In this document: positions 7,143 through 15,324 of the stretch, piece by piece | Numbering within the stretch: the stretch's first letter is position 1 | Layout of the letters: the number at the start of each line of letters is the position of its first letter | Assembly: GCA_903929755.1 (NCBI GenBank) | Contig: CAIYVZ010000151.1 | Coordinates: 1 to 64,000, forward strand | Reading direction: 5' to 3' | DNA: 64,000 bases | From: an uncultured Acidobacteriia bacterium | Lineage (GTDB): Bacteria > Acidobacteriota > Terriglobia > Bryobacterales > Bryobacteraceae | Notes under the pieces: generated by a model | Seen by the model: the letters and a program-made list of their open reading frames with translations, nothing else | Database searches by the model: none | Told to the model about the DNA's origin: nothing | Translations under genes and position numbers: made by a program

Positions 7143-10100
7143 ATGAACTTCGGCAAGCCCAGACCCGGGACAACCAGACGCGGCATTTGCCGCGCCCTGC
7201 TGTCCCTCTGCCTCGCCCTCCCCCTCGCTGCCCAGCTCAACCAAGACTGCACCGTCTCCGTGCTCAACCGCACCGTCCCCGTCAAACCCGACGGCTCCTG
7301 GGTGCTCCCCAACATCCCGGCCAACTTCGGCCAGGTCAAAGCCCGCGCCACCTGCACCCAAAACGGCGTCACCACCTTCGGCGAATCCGCTTTCTTCACG
7401 GTCCCGGAGAATGGCGCCGTTAACCTGCCCGCCATCCCTCTCGGTAACACCACTCCCATTCCCGTCTCACTGTCCATCGCGCCGGCCTCCCCCGCTCTCA
7501 CCACCGCAGGCCAGACCGTCCAGCTCATCATCACCGCCCTCTACCCCGACAGCTCAACCCGCAACGTCACCGCCGCCACAACCGGCACCAACTACACCAT
7601 CAGCAACCCAAAGATCGCCACCATTTCCCCCGGCGGTCTCGTCACCGCCGTCACCAGTGGCACCGTGGTCATCCAGGCCAATAACGACGGAGCCACCGCC
7701 ATCTCCACCGTTTCCGTCCTCCTCGGAGGCAGCAACGTAGGAGGCATCCCCGTCACCTGGCTAACCAGCCACAACCTCAACCCCAACGACCCCCTCGTAG
7801 CCGTCGAAGACCCCGACCGTGACGGTCTCACCAACCTCGCCGAATTCAACGCCGGCACCGACCCCAACAACCCCGACACCGATGCCGACGGCCTCAACGA
7901 CGGCGACGAGGTCAACAAGTACCACACCAGCCCCCTCCTCGCCGACACCGACGGCGACCTCATCCCCGACGGAGTCGAGATCCAGACCGGTACCAATCCC
8001 CTCAGCGCTGCCAGTTACGACCTCGCACGAGCCACCTTAACCTCAACCCTAACCCCCGCAACCTTCACCCTCACTACCAGCGTCGCCAATCCCGTGCTGT
8101 CAGTTCAGTTGACATGGCGCGTAACTCTGATTGACAGCAAGACGACCCTCAACCTGACTGCCGATCCTCGCACGACCTACGCCTCCAGCAACTCCGCTAT
8201 CTGCAACTTCCAGACTCAGCCCGGGCGCGTATTCTCCGGCAGTAACGCCGGCAACTGCGTCATCACAGTCACACAGAACACCTTGACCGCCACCGCATCC
8301 GGTTCCGTCTCCAGCTTCTCACCCGTTGAAGTCTCCGCGCTCTCGGTCCCAGGCGCTGTCGCGGTGGATGTGAGTGGAAACTTCGCTTACGTGGCGACCG
8401 GCAATACCGGGATGGCGGTCGTGGATGTTACCGATCATGCCAACCCGAGAATCCGCGGAACCTTGGGCAATCTTGGCAACGCCCAGGCCGTTCGCGCTTT
8501 CGGCCAGACCGTCTTTGTCGCGGACAGCAACGGCTTCCTCCGTGTCATCCGGACACAGAACTCGGATCTTCCCGTGCTCGCAGCGACTCTCGCGATTACC
8601 GGCAGCCCTGCCGCGCTCGCCCTCCACGGCACTCTTCTCGCCGTCGCCGCGCAGGCCGGGGGCGTCTCTCTCGTGGATGTGAGCAACCCCGCGGCCCCGG
8701 TCCTGCTTTCCCGCCTGCCCACCCCCTCCGCGGCTCAGGGTATCGATTTCGATCCGCAGACCGGCATCGCCGCCGTTGCCATGGGTACCGGCGGACTTCA
8801 GATCGCCGATATCTCGAACCGCGCGTCGCCCCGGTTGCGTGGGCTTCTGCCCGGTGGCGATGTACGCCGCGTCCTGCTCAGACTTCCTGCCGCTCTTCTT
8901 GCCGATGCGCAACGCAGCGTGACAGCGGTGGACCTCACCAATCCGGACGCACCGGCACTGGCGAAGTCTCTCTCGTCAAACGTCGGTGGAATCCCGGTCG
9001 ATATCGCGGCCTCGGGCAGTATTGCAATAACGGCCGATGTGACGTTCGGCCGTGCCATTCCCATCGTCGGCATCGCCAATCCCCTCAACCCCGCGACAAT
9101 CACCTACTGGTCTCTTCAAAGCCCGGGCTACAGTACCAGCGTCGCGGTGGATGTCAGCTTCGGCTACGTCATTATTCCGGCCACCGGCACGCTCCGCATC
9201 CTCAAATACCAGAACATCGTCGATACCTTCGGCATCCCCCCTGTTATTTCGATCACCTCGCCCGTTTCCGGTTCTCCCCTCATCCAGGGCCAGACCATCG
9301 CCTTCGCGGCCGACGCGAATGACGACGTTGCGGTTGCCTCGGTCACCATGCTGGCGAACGGCCAGGCCGTCTTCACCGGATCCGCGCCGCCATACCAGGC
9401 CGAGTACACGGTGCCCTCCAGCGTCAATACCCTTACCTTCGGAGCCACGGCCACCGACTACGGCAACAATATTGGCACAGCGCCCAACATAACCCTGCAG
9501 GTTATCCCCGATCCCCTCACCACCGTCACCGGCCGCGTCGTAGATTCCGCCGGATTACCTGTCGTCGGGGCCACCGTGAACGTCGTGGGAGCTTCCCCAA
9601 CCCTGACGGTGCGCACCTCTTCGGACGGTTCATTCTCCATCCCCGGCGCACCCACTCTTGCGGCAACACTCCAGGTCTTTACAACCTTTCTCAACCCCTC
9701 CGGAATCACGCTGTCAGCCTTCTCGGCCCCCACGGCCCCCGTCAGGTCGGGAACCACCAACGTCGGGGTCATCACCGCCCTTCCAATTCCGGTCATCACC
9801 AGCATGAGCCGCAAATCGTCGCTCGCGGGGACGCAGACCACCCTCGTGGTCCAGGGCGCAACGCTCGGAACCCCGATCTCGTTCGCCTTCCGGCCCACCT
9901 TCAACGCCCCGTCTGTTCAGGTCGCAGCGACCAATACCGGCGGAACTTCCGCCACTCTCACCGTCACCGCGGCCTCCGGCACCTTCGGAATCTTCACCCT
10001 CGTCGCGACTAACGCCGCCGGTGACTCCGGCACTTCCATCAACCCCGCCAACCGGTTCACCGTTGTCGCCGCCGATTCTGCGGCAGACACCGACAACGAC

Positions 10101-10952
10101 GGGTTGCCCGACATCCTCGAAGCACAGTTGGGTACCGATCCCGCAAACCCGGACACCGATCTCGACGGCGTTTCCGACGGCATCGAGGTTGCCAGCGGTT
10201 CCAATCCTCTTGACCCCAACTGCGTTCCGCTAACCTGCCGGATAGGTCCAGGCGAGGCTGACAGCGCTGGCTTCTCCTTCGCCAACCAGGGGGCGCTGTC
10301 CACCCGACCGAATGAAATCGACAGCTACTTCTCCGTCGTAAGCCAGGGCACCACGTCAGGTCGTCCCCACGAGGTTGATTCTCTGCTTTCGGTCATCAAC
10401 ACCACCGCCCTCTCTCGTACACCCCACGAGGTGGATTCTCTGTTTTCGGTAATCAACGGAGGCGGTCCGGGAAGCGCGTTGTTTGAAGCGAACTCCCGGT
10501 TTTCGGTGCTAAATACCGCCGTCGCTCCAACCGTTACTTCCCTAACCTCCGGTGCCTCGGCGCACCCCCAGGGCGGTGGAGACGGGGTAATTCCAGGCAA
10601 TTCGCCAACCCGAATCGCGTCCCTGGTAGATCCGGACGACACAGACGGTGACGGCTTAACCGACGCCGAAGAGCGCCGCCTGGGAACAGACCCCTTCAAT
10701 CAGGACTCCGACGGCGACGGTTATCCAGATGGTCTGGAACGAGCCCTTGGCTCGAACCCTCTCGACCCCAACAGCATCCCCAATATCCAGTTGCCCCTCC
10801 CAACGGCGGGGCGACCAGTTGAAATCCGCAACGCAAATCCAACGGGCCCCCAGCCAAATCAAGGCCAAAAAAATCAAGGAGAACCAAATGCTCTTCCCGC
10901 TCTTACACCCTCAAGAGATCGCCCGCGCCCGGCCGAGCTCGGTCAGCGCTAA
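7143..10952 (+). CDS. Giant secreted modular protein with TSP3 and FS-x-N repeats (copy 2)
   Basis: 1269 residues from ATG 7143, chosen because GGAG lies 7 bases upstream; a GTG at 7125 would add six residues. Same order as the gene at 1950: signal peptide (LSLCLALPLAAQ), two-cysteine module, Big_2-like Ig domain, three TSP3 calcium repeats, Ig-like domain, LVIVD-type repeats, Ig-like domain (PPVISITSPVSGSPL), carboxypeptidase-regulatory-like domain, IPT/TIG-like domain, TSP3 repeats, a different set of FS-x-N repeats and a final TSP3 pair ending near NPLDPNSIP. The first 270 residues are almost identical to copy 1 also at DNA level, whereas the propeller and C-terminal repeats have diverged. 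The C-terminal tail is 20 residues longer and overlaps the next gene by 65 bases. Confidence 0.9.
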   Translation: MNFGKPRPGTTRRGICRALLSLCLALPLAAQLNQDCTVSVLNRTVPVKPDGSWVLPNIPANFGQVKARATCTQNGVTTFGESAFFTVPENGAVNLPAIPLGNTTPIPVSLSIAPASPALTTAGQTVQLIITALYPDSSTRNVTAATTGTNYTISNPKIATISPGGLVTAVTSGTVVIQANNDGATAISTVSVLLGGSNVGGIPVTWLTSHNLNPNDPLVAVEDPDRDGLTNLAEFNAGTDPNNPDTDADGLNDGDEVNKYHTSPLLADTDGDLIPDGVEIQTGTNPLSAASYDLARATLTSTLTPATFTLTTSVANPVLSVQLTWRVTLIDSKTTLNLTADPRTTYASSNSAICNFQTQPGRVFSGSNAGNCVITVTQNTLTATASGSVSSFSPVEVSALSVPGAVAVDVSGNFAYVATGNTGMAVVDVTDHANPRIRGTLGNLGNAQAVRAFGQTVFVADSNGFLRVIRTQNSDLPVLAATLAITGSPAALALHGTLLAVAAQAGGVSLVDVSNPAAPVLLSRLPTPSAAQGIDFDPQTGIAAVAMGTGGLQIADISNRASPRLRGLLPGGDVRRVLLRLPAALLADAQRSVTAVDLTNPDAPALAKSLSSNVGGIPVDIAASGSIAITADVTFGRAIPIVGIANPLNPATITYWSLQSPGYSTSVAVDVSFGYVIIPATGTLRILKYQNIVDTFGIPPVISITSPVSGSPLIQGQTIAFAADANDDVAVASVTMLANGQAVFTGSAPPYQAEYTVPSSVNTLTFGATATDYGNNIGTAPNITLQVIPDPLTTVTGRVVDSAGLPVVGATVNVVGASPTLTVRTSSDGSFSIPGAPTLAATLQVFTTFLNPSGITLSAFSAPTAPVRSGTTNVGVITALPIPVITSMSRKSSLAGTQTTLVVQGATLGTPISFAFRPTFNAPSVQVAATNTGGTSATLTVTAASGTFGIFTLVATNAAGDSGTSINPANRFTVVAADSAADTDNDGLPDILEAQLGTDPANPDTDLDGVSDGIEVASGSNPLDPNCVPLTCRIGPGEADSAGFSFANQGALSTRPNEIDSYFSVVSQGTTSGRPHEVDSLLSVINTTALSRTPHEVDSLFSVINGGGPGSALFEANSRFSVLNTAVAPTVTSLTSGASAHPQGGGDGVIPGNSPTRIASLVDPDDTDGDGLTDAEERRLGTDPFNQDSDGDGYPDGLERALGSNPLDPNSIPNIQLPLPTAGRPVEIRNANPTGPQPNQGQKNQGEPNALPALTPSRDRPRPAELGQR
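10252..10530 (+). repeat. Five tandem 19-20-residue protein repeats, HEVDS-FSVIN type
   Basis: In the second giant protein, at the same place as the 24-residue repeats of copy 1, units of 19-20 residues have the core HEVDSLFSVIN: GEADSAGFSFAN, NEIDSYFSVVS, HEVDSLLSVIN, HEVDSLFSVIN, FEANSRFSVLN. The shared heart with copy 1 is F-S-[IVL]-x-N, but the flanks and period differ, so the two genes appear to have amplified different variants of one motif. Confidence 0.8.
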
Positions 10953-12126
10953 ATCTCTTGCCATCCTCGCCGCCGGATTCCTCGCCGCAGTCTCACTCGC
11001 GTATGGGCAGAGCCAGACCTTTAGCAGCGGTTCTACCGGAGCGGATGGAGCCTTGAGCTTCACCACGGCGGGCACCTACTTCTTTGACCCGACTACGATT
11101 CCCAATCATCAGGCTGGCGACACAATCTTCAACTTCACGACCATCACAATCGCCTCCGGAGTCACCGTCCGCCTCGATTCCCGTAACCTTCCAGGACCGG
11201 TCTACTGGCTCGCGACCGGGGCCGTCCAAATAGCCGGCATACTGGACCTGAGCGGGCTCCCCGGCCACAACCCGACCGGGAACCTGAGCGACCGGGCGTA
11301 TTCTACGCCCGGTGCGGGTGGGTTTGCGGGTGGCCCCGGTGGCGGTGCGAATGCCGCTCCACAGGCTGGCAGCGGCCCCGGCAGGGGTGCCGCATCCGGG
11401 GGCGGCTCACCGGGAGGAGGAGGCTCATTTTCGGGTAGCCAGTATCTGATTCCTCTCGTCGGCGGTTCAGGAGCCGGTGGTTCATTTTGCGATCGAAATC
11501 CATTCTCGAGCGGTGGTGGTGCCGGAGGTGGGGCTGTGTTGATCGCAAGTTCCTCCTCAATCGTCGTGGCCGGCGCGATAGGGGCGGACGGGGGGCCGGG
11601 CGGATCAAGTGACAGTCATTGTGTTTCGGCGGGAGCTGGCGGAAGCGGTGGAGCCATCCGCCTTATGGCCCCTTCCATCACAATAAGCGGATATGTTTCA
11701 GCACGAGGCCCCGGCGGTGGCGGCAACGGGTTTATTCGCTTCGAGACCTTCCAGTTGAACTGTCCCGGCAACTGTGTCAACGGCACGCCCAACACCGCGT
11801 CCCTGCCCTTCAAAGTTTCTCTTCCAACCGGACCGATCTCGAGCGTCAAGGTCACCTCGGTTGCGGGCATTTCGGTAAACGCCAACCCATTCAGCTTCCC
11901 CGACGCCATCATCAACTCCTCCAGCCCGGTTCCCGTCGTAGTCACTACGCAGGGCATCCCGCCGGGAGCGATTCCAACTCTCTACATCACTTCCGAGCAG
12001 GGAGCCGACCAGATCATCGCAGGGCCACCGCTTGCCGGCACCGTGCAAAGTGCCACGTCCACCGTAAATGTACCCTTCCCACCCAACGGCTCCCGAGGTC
12101 TCGTCAGGGTTACATGGAGCCAATAG
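10888..12126 (+). CDS. Secreted glycine-rich protein, family copy 2
   Basis: 412 residues. ATG at 10888 has CAAGGAGA 7 bases upstream and lies inside the last 65 bases of the giant gene in another frame. A long N-terminal segment (about 44 residues) precedes the mature start QTFSSGSTGADGALSFTT, with a hydrophobic stretch LAILAAGFLAAVSLAYG acting as signal peptide. The body follows copy 1: IFNFTTITIASGVTVRL, YWLATGAVQIAGILDLSG, a glycine-rich middle with GGSGAGG and GAVLIASSSSIVVAGAIGADGG, then GGAIRLMAPSITISG, and a C-terminal beta-sandwich-like part ending VRVTWSQ. One cysteine pair near 305-309 (NCPGNC) is particular to this copy. Role unknown; genomic pairing with the giant protein repeats that at 5939. 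Confidence 0.85.
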   Translation: MLFPLLHPQEIARARPSSVSAKSLAILAAGFLAAVSLAYGQSQTFSSGSTGADGALSFTTAGTYFFDPTTIPNHQAGDTIFNFTTITIASGVTVRLDSRNLPGPVYWLATGAVQIAGILDLSGLPGHNPTGNLSDRAYSTPGAGGFAGGPGGGANAAPQAGSGPGRGAASGGGSPGGGGSFSGSQYLIPLVGGSGAGGSFCDRNPFSSGGGAGGGAVLIASSSSIVVAGAIGADGGPGGSSDSHCVSAGAGGSGGAIRLMAPSITISGYVSARGPGGGGNGFIRFETFQLNCPGNCVNGTPNTASLPFKVSLPTGPISSVKVTSVAGISVNANPFSFPDAIINSSSPVPVVVTTQGIPPGAIPTLYITSEQGADQIIAGPPLAGTVQSATSTVNVPFPPNGSRGLVRVTWSQ

Positions 12127-12127
12127 A

Positions 12128-13288
12128 ATGAGCCGAGCACTCTACGCAAGCGTGGCGCTCCTCCTCCTCGCCACCAGCGCCCACGCGCAGACCTTTGACA
12201 GCGGCTCGGATGGCTCAGACGGCCCGCTGTTCCTCACCACTCCGGGAATCGTTGATTTCAATCCGGCAGTTCTTTTTCCGCACCACGTGGGAAACGTCTA
12301 CCGCTTTCAGGCGATCACCATTGGCCGGGGGGTCACGGTCAGGCTGAATACGCTTGCGGGTGGCTCTGCTGCTGCGTGGCTCTCCCAGGGACCCGTCCTC
12401 ATCGAAGGCACCCTCGATCTCACCGGCGCCGACAGCGTTGCCTACGCGGCAGGCGGGAAGCGCACACCGGTCCGTGGCGGTCCGGGCGGTTATCCCGGGG
12501 GCGTCGGTGCCTCAAAGTACGCGGAAGCCCAGCCCGGTGAAGGCACAAGTCCCGGTGCCCCGAACCACGGCGGAGCCTTCTCGGGCAACATTTTTCTGGT
12601 CCCCCTCACGGGTGGATCGGGCGGCGGGGGCACCGATGCCGCCAGCGGGGGCGGCGGGGGAGGAGCCCTGCTCATAGCCAGTTCCTCGTCCATTACAGTC
12701 AACGGGATTATCAACGCGAACGGAGGCAACCAGAATGCCGCCGAGTTCGCAACAACGGGAGGAGGAGGCGGTGCCGTCCGCCTCGCAGCGCCGCGAATCG
12801 ACGGTACCGGTGGCACCATCACCGCGCGTGGAGGAAAGGCATCCGGCGGCGATTTCTCAGGTAGCGATGGCCGCATTCGAATCGAAGCCTTTGAGAACGA
12901 ACTCACTGCCGACCTGAACGGTACCCCGGTCTCAGTTGGCAAGCCATTCCGCCCATTTCCGCCCGACGAGGCAGGTCCCTCCGCAAGGATCCTCAGCATG
13001 GGGGGCGTTTCGGTCGCCGACTCGCCCGAGGGTTCCCACGTCCCGCCCATCTCCGCTCCCGGACCGGTCAAAATCGAAATCGAAGGCCGCCGAATGAAAC
13101 CCGGCATGGTGGTGCGCCTGCGCGTATACAGCGAAACCGGCCCCGATCAGAGTGTTCTGGTCCCGATGTCACCCGAAACCGACCTCTCGCGAGGCATCGC
13201 CGAGATCCAGGCCCCCTCCGCCAACGCCGTCCTGGTCGTTTCCGTTGAGCTCAAAGAACAGCCGCGAGCTTTCACCGCGCGGCATTGA
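12128..13288 (+). CDS. Secreted glycine-rich protein, family copy 3
   Basis: 386 residues; ATG at 12128 follows the previous stop by one base and has GGAG 9 bases upstream. Signal peptide about 1-21 (LLLLATSAHAQ), mature start TFDSGSDGSDGPLFLTTPG. Beta-helix-like strings follow (YRFQAITIGRGVTVRL, AAWLSQGPVLIEGTLDLTG), a glycine-rich middle, GGALLIASSSSITVNG and GGAVRLAAPRIDGTG, then a C-terminal domain (VKIEIEGRRMKPGMVVRLRV). It is the most divergent of the three copies and the only one not preceded by its own giant gene. It closes the cluster. Function not known. Confidence 0.85.
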   Translation: MSRALYASVALLLLATSAHAQTFDSGSDGSDGPLFLTTPGIVDFNPAVLFPHHVGNVYRFQAITIGRGVTVRLNTLAGGSAAAWLSQGPVLIEGTLDLTGADSVAYAAGGKRTPVRGGPGGYPGGVGASKYAEAQPGEGTSPGAPNHGGAFSGNIFLVPLTGGSGGGGTDAASGGGGGGALLIASSSSITVNGIINANGGNQNAAEFATTGGGGGAVRLAAPRIDGTGGTITARGGKASGGDFSGSDGRIRIEAFENELTADLNGTPVSVGKPFRPFPPDEAGPSARILSMGGVSVADSPEGSHVPPISAPGPVKIEIEGRRMKPGMVVRLRVYSETGPDQSVLVPMSPETDLSRGIAEIQAPSANAVLVVSVELKEQPRAFTARH

Positions 13289-13436
13289 CGCCCTCGAAAC
13301 GACGCCCTCGAAACGCAATCACAGTTTTCAGGAATATCGCTAACCCAAGCCCCGCCAGTCTCTTACAGGCTGTCCTTACCGCGCAGGTAAGGCCTCTGCA
13401 TCGCCGCGCATGGCAAACTCCAATCGAGGAAATGTC

Positions 13437-13967
13437 ATGCTGAAAAACTCCAGAATTCCCTTCCAGGCCGATCTGCGCGACCTCGTCATTGGTCCCGAAG
13501 TCAAATTCCGTCTCGGCGATCTCATCGAAACCGCGCGTCTCGACTTCAAACCCCGCGATTTCGCAGAAAACTACCTCGTCGACGAGATGGCCATCTCCAA
13601 ATGGCGAGGCATTCGTACCAAAATCATGGAAAAGGCGGTCTACGATCATCAGGCCGTCTCATTTCGCCCTCGTGCGCTGAAGGACTCCCACGGTGCCTCG
13701 CTCGAACCCTATGAGGACATGTACCACCTGGCCATGGCACACTCGCCAGACACCAGTCGCATCGTTCTCACCGCTCTCGGACGTCTCGAAACCCGCTACT
13801 ACCGCCACTTCTGCGGATCTTTCCGCCTCCTGCTAACAGCAAGGCGCGGTACGCCGCCGCCACTTCCCCATCTCGACAAAGCGCTCGACCCGCTCTCCGG
13901 CTTCACTTCACCAAAGGAAAACACACCATGCGAACCCTCCCCGAACTCCTCGCACACGACACAGTAG
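13437..13967 (+). CDS. Protein of unknown function upstream of SEC-C gene
   Basis: 176 residues, soluble, rich in Arg, Asp and His, without signal peptide. I see no known domain. The part LIETARLDFKPRDFAENYL to WRGIRTKIMEKAVYDHQ could be helical; a Cys and a His occur at RHFCGSF. ATG at 13437 is preferred, with GAGGA 6 bases upstream; ATG at 13410 would add nine residues. The final 13 codons overlap the start of the SEC-C gene, so the two are probably made together. Just upstream (13287-13316) a 15-base piece, GACGCCCTCGAAAC, is repeated in tandem. Confidence 0.65.
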   Translation: MLKNSRIPFQADLRDLVIGPEVKFRLGDLIETARLDFKPRDFAENYLVDEMAISKWRGIRTKIMEKAVYDHQAVSFRPRALKDSHGASLEPYEDMYHLAMAHSPDTSRIVLTALGRLETRYYRHFCGSFRLLLTARRGTPPPLPHLDKALDPLSGFTSPKENTPCEPSPNSSHTTQ

Positions 13968-14572
13968 CCGGTCGCGGGAGCGACCCGGCTCAATCAGCCG
14001 CCAACCGCTCTGAATTCCTGGCCCTCGCCGAAGAAGCGCAGTCCCAACTCCGTCCCGAAGGCTTCCTCGAACTCCACTTCGCCGCCGAAATCTTCCGCGA
14101 CACCTGGCGTCTGAACATCATGGCCACAATCGACGAGTCCGCCTTCTCCGAAGAGACTCTCGACGCCCGCCGCAAATATCGCGACCGCCTGAACACCGCC
14201 GTCCGCCGCAACACCATGGAACTCCGGCGGCTTCAGACCGACCGTCACCTCAACAACCGCTGGAACCTCGCCCTCCCAACCCCGGCCAGCGCCCGCGATG
14301 TCTTGCGATTCGAAAAAACGAACCCAAATCCTCCGGCCACCGAAGCCCCGAAATCGGAAATTCGAAAAAGCGAACCCATTTCGGACACGGTACACACCGC
14401 CGAAAGCCGTCTCCACGCCCAAATCGAAGCCGAAGAGCGTCGCGAACTCGCCGAATTCGCCAAACGGACCAAGCAAATCCCCCGCAACGCGCCCTGTCCG
14501 TGCCGTTCAGGCGACAAATACAAGCGCTGTTGCGGCAAAGACGCCCCGCCTCTGCTGAATATCGCCGCCTGA
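13928..14572 (+). CDS. SEC-C motif protein
   Basis: 214 residues. The C-terminal NAPCPCRSGDKYKRCCG (about 189-205) is a complete SEC-C zinc-binding motif (CxCxnC-C) as at the C-terminus of SecA, where it binds zinc, SecB and ribosomes. The N-terminal 110 residues (LAEEAQSQLRPEGFLELHFAAEIFRDTW, broken here into helices) resemble a short helical domain seen in many small SEC-C proteins of Acidobacteria, and a low-complexity linker with Lys, Glu and Pro joins the two. Target unknown; ribosome or nucleic acid binding is a guess. It overlaps the preceding gene by 40 bases and is followed by a strong terminator. Confidence 0.8.
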   Translation: MRTLPELLAHDTVAGRGSDPAQSAANRSEFLALAEEAQSQLRPEGFLELHFAAEIFRDTWRLNIMATIDESAFSEETLDARRKYRDRLNTAVRRNTMELRRLQTDRHLNNRWNLALPTPASARDVLRFEKTNPNPPATEAPKSEIRKSEPISDTVHTAESRLHAQIEAEERRELAEFAKRTKQIPRNAPCPCRSGDKYKRCCGKDAPPLLNIAA

Positions 14573-14611
14573 AAGCTGGGGGGGGCAGCGGCACTTCAGC
14601 GCAGCTTCCTA

Positions 14612-14643
14612 AAAAAAGCGGGGGGCCGAAGCCCCCCGCTTTT
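14612..14643. terminator. Bidirectional intrinsic terminator
   Basis: A near-perfect inverted repeat, AAAAAAGCGGGGGGC / GCCCCCCGCTTTT, with a loop of four bases and A/T tracts on both sides. It lies between the SEC-C gene (plus strand, ends 14572) and the DinB-like gene (minus strand, ends 14667), so it can serve both. It also marks the place where strand composition changes. Confidence 0.9.
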
Positions 14644-14666
14644 CCTGGATCTGATCGATTAAAGGT

Positions 14667-15203
14667 TTAGCGGCCTTCGCTGGAAGGCGGCACAAGGCCC
14701 TTCACGCGCATGTAAACACCCATGGCGCCGTAGACTTCGTTGGCGTGGACGACGATGCCGTAAAGCACATTGACGCGGGGCTGCTGGCCACGGCCGGCGG
14801 CGATATTCTCGAGGGCGTTGGCGTCGGTAAGGACGGCGAACGCTTTGTCGCATTCGTCAAAAGACTCTTTCAGCGCGGCCACCAGGTCGGCCTTCGCAGT
14901 TTTACCCACGGCGCTGCTGGGCTTGCGGGCGCCGTTGAGGGCCGAGCAGGTTCCCATCTGGTTGGCGATGTGGGCGACACGCTGACCGAACGTCTCAACG
15001 CCATCGGCCGGTTTGAAGTTGTACTGGTCTTCCGGCATCTTCTCGGCTGCCTTCATGAAGTTGGTCTTGATGCGCTCGTAGCCAGCCTTGAGGGTGGCAG
15101 CGACGGAGGGGGGCCCGGGCGGCGGGGGCTGGGCGGCGATGAAACCGGCGGTAGCGAAACTGGCGGCGACAGCGATAGCGAGTAGGGCGAGGGTTTTCTT
15201 CAT
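14667..15203 (-). CDS. Secreted DinB-like four-helix protein
   Basis: 178 residues with signal peptide (MKKTLALLAIAVAASFATAG, about 1-24). The mature part has the DinB/YfiT pattern: AGYERIKTNFMKAAEKMPEDQYNFKP near the N-terminus, GQRVAHIANQM with the first metal-type His, and VVHANEVYGAMGVYMRVKGLVPP near the C-terminus with a second His. DinB-like proteins are four-helix bundles that often bind a metal and in some cases transfer thiol groups; secreted ones are common in Acidobacteria but of unknown role. The start at 15203 is chosen for the signal peptide and a GGAG upstream; an upstream in-frame extension to 15281 is unlikely. Confidence 0.85.
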   Translation of the reverse strand: MKKTLALLAIAVAASFATAGFIAAQPPPPGPPSVAATLKAGYERIKTNFMKAAEKMPEDQYNFKPADGVETFGQRVAHIANQMGTCSALNGARKPSSAVGKTAKADLVAALKESFDECDKAFAVLTDANALENIAAGRGQQPRVNVLYGIVVHANEVYGAMGVYMRVKGLVPPSSEGR

Positions 15204-15324
15204 CTTTGTATAGCTCCTGAACTTGTGGAATATCTCCCTGGCTAGTTTACCGCGATTCATGTGAGAATTTTTTCGCGCCACGCCACTTTAATGTAGAGCG
15301 GAAGTTTCCCGGGAGATAACAACC

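Noticed and set aside
14573-14666. Replication origin at the strand-composition switch
   Set aside because: No DnaA boxes, AT-rich unwinding region, dnaA or dnaN seen; only the skew sign fits.
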